64,000 bases of DNA, from assembly GCA_012719075.1 (NCBI GenBank), contig JAAYBB010000020.1:37722-101721 (forward strand), given 5' to 3'. The notes beneath the pieces are model-generated. The model had not been told where the DNA came from, did no database searches, and saw only the letters and a program-made list of their open reading frames with translations. The position numbers and the translations under genes were made by a program. Source of the DNA: Clostridiales bacterium. Lineage in GTDB: Bacteria > Bacillota > Clostridia > Oscillospirales > Feifaniaceae. The first letter of the stretch is position 1. Each line of letters begins with the position of its first letter. Shown here in pieces: positions 62,490 through 64,000 of this stretch.

Positions 62490-63330
62490 GCAGCGGCAGA
62501 TCCCCCTGCCAAGGCTGGATCGGGCGGGGCAAGTCGCTAAAAACGATGAATTCCTGTCATTGGTCACATTTTTTGCATTAAGAAATGATAAAAAACGTCG
62601 ATAATATACAATAGGCAAAAAAGGATTTATGACCGCATGCCCGTTGCGGTTATCGGCGCTTGCGGGGCAAGGGGACGGCATTGGCCCTAAAAGCGGTGCA
62701 AATGGCCGTGCGAAGGGCAACAGGGCCGTTTGGATTGAGGCGGCCGCCGGCCGCAGGGGCTTTTCCCCGACGGTTGGCCATTGGCGGCACGGGGGAGCCG
62801 GGGCAAGCGAGCCTCAACTGCGCCACAGCCTGTGCGGGCAGGGCGCGGAAGGGGCGGTTTTGGCCTGTTCAAACGGCAGGGCAGCCATGCACAGATGTCA
62901 GCGGCAGGGCTGCGGGGATCAAGCTGTGCCGACGGTGCCGGGCGCCGAAGCGCATCGGGCGGCCGTGGGCCGGCCGCTCACAGCCAGCCGAACGAGGAGA
63001 GCCCGCCGGCGGGGACCAAGGTTGAAACGCACACCGGCATCTCATCCTCCGTCGCCGGGCAGGATACAGCTCCGCATCGGCATCCCGTATTCCGTCACCG
63101 GATGGTGCGGGCCCGTACCGGTGCGCACAGTCCCACACCGGCGGCCCACAGCCCCATGCGGGCAGCCGGCCGCTCTTCACCAGATCCTGCATTTTTGATG
63201 GGCACATCACCTGTACCGACGCGCACGGCGGTGAAACCTGGGCTTTGGGGAAGCGCGCGAACCCCCCGCAGGCGTTCAGCTGGGGGCGTCCAGCCAAAAA
63301 CCCAAATCGAACGTGTTGGGGGAGATTGTA
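62490..63330. other. 840-base region without a recognisable gene
   Basis: The first 130 bases are AT-rich with promoter-like boxes (TAATAT, TACAAT). The frame at 62629-63198 has an AAGGA before its ATG, but its translation is Gly/Ala/Arg/Cys-rich and matches nothing. No riboswitch or RNA family was recognised. Confidence 0.4.
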
Positions 63331-64000
63331 TTGGGAAACGCACCCATGGTTTTTTCACTGTTGTTTTTTGCCGCGTTTGCGGTTTATTTGTTCTTTGGCA
63401 TCTACATCATCCAGGTCAATCCGAGGGCGGGCCTAAACAAGCTGTTTTTGGCCGTGTGCATCTCGCTGTGCTTTTGGTCCCTGGGCTTTGCCGTGGCCAA
63501 CACGGCGCCGGATTTGGAGACCTGCCTGCTGTGGAGGCGGGTGTCGGCCATTGGCTGGGGGAGCATCTATAGCCTGCTGCTCCACTTTTCGCTGGTGCTG
63601 ACCCGGAACAAGTGCACCCGCGAGCGCCGGGCGCTCTGCTGGCTGCTGCACCTGCCCGCGGTGATTTCGCTCTATGCCTTTGCGCTCTACAAGCCGCTGG
63701 CGGACACCCAATACCACCTGGTCAACTCGAGCAACGGCTGGGTGAACATCTCGGTCAAGGACGGCTGGACGCTCTTCTTTTACGCCTATTACATCAGCTA
63801 TGTGCTGGCCTGCCTGTTCGTCGTCTTTTTGTGGAGGCGCAGGGCCTGCGACCCGCAGGTCCGCAAGCAGGCAAACGCCCTGCTGCTGTCGATCGCCGCG
63901 GCCATGCTGCTGGGCAGCCTGACCGATGTGATTTTAAGCGCGGCGCTGGGCGGCCGGCTGCCGCAAATGGCCCCCATCTTTACATTGATACCGGTCGCGG
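63331..64000 (+). CDS. Sensor protein with 7TM N-terminal domain (partial)
   Basis: The first 223 residues of a protein that runs off the end. From TTG 63331 (behind GGGGGAGA) they show six or seven hydrophobic segments: SLLFFAAFAVYLFFGIYII, LFLAVCISLCFWSLGFAV, IGWGSIYSLLLHFSLVLT, ALCWLLHLPAVISLYAFAL, and TLFFYAYYISYVLACLFVVF, then ANALLLSIAAAMLLGSLTDV. LNKLFLAVCISLCFWSLGF followed by WRRVSAIGW is typical of the N-terminal 7TM region (HisKA_7TM) of histidine kinases and diguanylate cyclases. The output domain lies outside the window. Confidence 0.8.
   Translation, partial: MGNAPMVFSLLFFAAFAVYLFFGIYIIQVNPRAGLNKLFLAVCISLCFWSLGFAVANTAPDLETCLLWRRVSAIGWGSIYSLLLHFSLVLTRNKCTRERRALCWLLHLPAVISLYAFALYKPLADTQYHLVNSSNGWVNISVKDGWTLFFYAYYISYVLACLFVVFLWRRRACDPQVRKQANALLLSIAAAMLLGSLTDVILSAALGGRLPQMAPIFTLIPVA

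Noticed and set aside
62629..63198. Open frame of 189 codons with AAGGA before its ATG
   Set aside because: The translation is Gly/Ala/Arg/Cys-rich with no hydrophobic or helical organisation, and overlapping frames on both strands are open too. It looks like GC-driven chance.

Overview
The window looks like chromosomal DNA of a GC-rich, motile, spore-forming anaerobe of the class Clostridia, most likely near the Oscillospiraceae/Ruminococcaceae. This placement is inferred from content. The flagellar genes follow the Gram-positive layout (yvyF-flgM-flgN-flgK-flgL-yviE-fliW-csrA, plus FlbD, FliY and CheV). There is an alpha/beta-type small acid-soluble spore protein, HemZ, FeoAB, a bifunctional Rel, CdaA/CdaR and PTS_EIIC_2. 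Consensus sigma-A and sigma-D promoters can be read directly. No species name is claimed.

Layout. 1-5709: late flagellar operon (end of a rod/hook gene, yvyF, flgM, flgN, flgK, flgL, yviE, fliW, csrA). 6171-7989: the flagellin gene converges on it, with a sigma-D promoter and a leader of about 230 nt carrying apparent CsrA sites. 8164-24800: early flagellar/chemotaxis operon fliF-G-H-I-J-motE-fliK-flgD-flgE-flbD-motA-motB-fliL-fliM-fliY, then an unexpected membrane-anchored YkuD-like/VanX-like fusion, then cheV. flgB, flgC, fliE, fliD, fliS, the fliPQR export genes, flhA, flhB and cheA/Y are absent here and must lie elsewhere. 25071-26279: an EAL-HDOD signalling protein. 26699-31085: cdaA-cdaR, a COG2509-type FAD protein and an RseC-like protein. 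31175-33531: a two-gene cassette (NiaR-type repressor and PTS_EIIC_2 membrane protein) between inverted repeats of about 100 bp. 33707-41615: recJ, rel, dtd, an MBL-fold hydrolase, hemZ and a zinc-ribbon protein.

42269-50373: an AT-rich VOC gene that looks acquired, mtaB, a D,D-carboxypeptidase, a VanW lipoprotein, a small P-loop protein with a long structured leader, an unrecognised protein, a SASP, a class V aminotransferase with a RidA-like partner, and an 88-residue NrdD-C-terminus-like protein behind a pair of NrdR-like boxes. 50374-52114: non-coding DNA rich in hairpins and repeats around a lipoprotein gene. 52103-58651: a Ca2+-type P-ATPase, then the iron module feoA-feoB-Cys-rich peptide opposite a DtxR-family regulator, with four copies of a GTTAG-N6-CTAAC operator. 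59094-64000: an aconitase-family hydratase, tRNA-Ala(CGC), a holin-like gene, a long gap without a convincing gene, and the start of a 7TM sensor protein that runs off the end.

How the parts relate. The flagellar half holds a complete late-checkpoint circuit: FlgM and sigma-D act on the flagellin promoter, and FliW-CsrA act on the flagellin leader. The other half is mostly housekeeping genes with unusually legible control sites (NiaR, NrdR and DtxR types). The most unusual items are the dead-transpeptidase/VanX fusion inside the flagellar operon, the flanked NiaR cassette, the NrdR-controlled orphan NrdD-like domain, a CheV with a damaged receiver pocket, and several structured leaders and repeat arrays.
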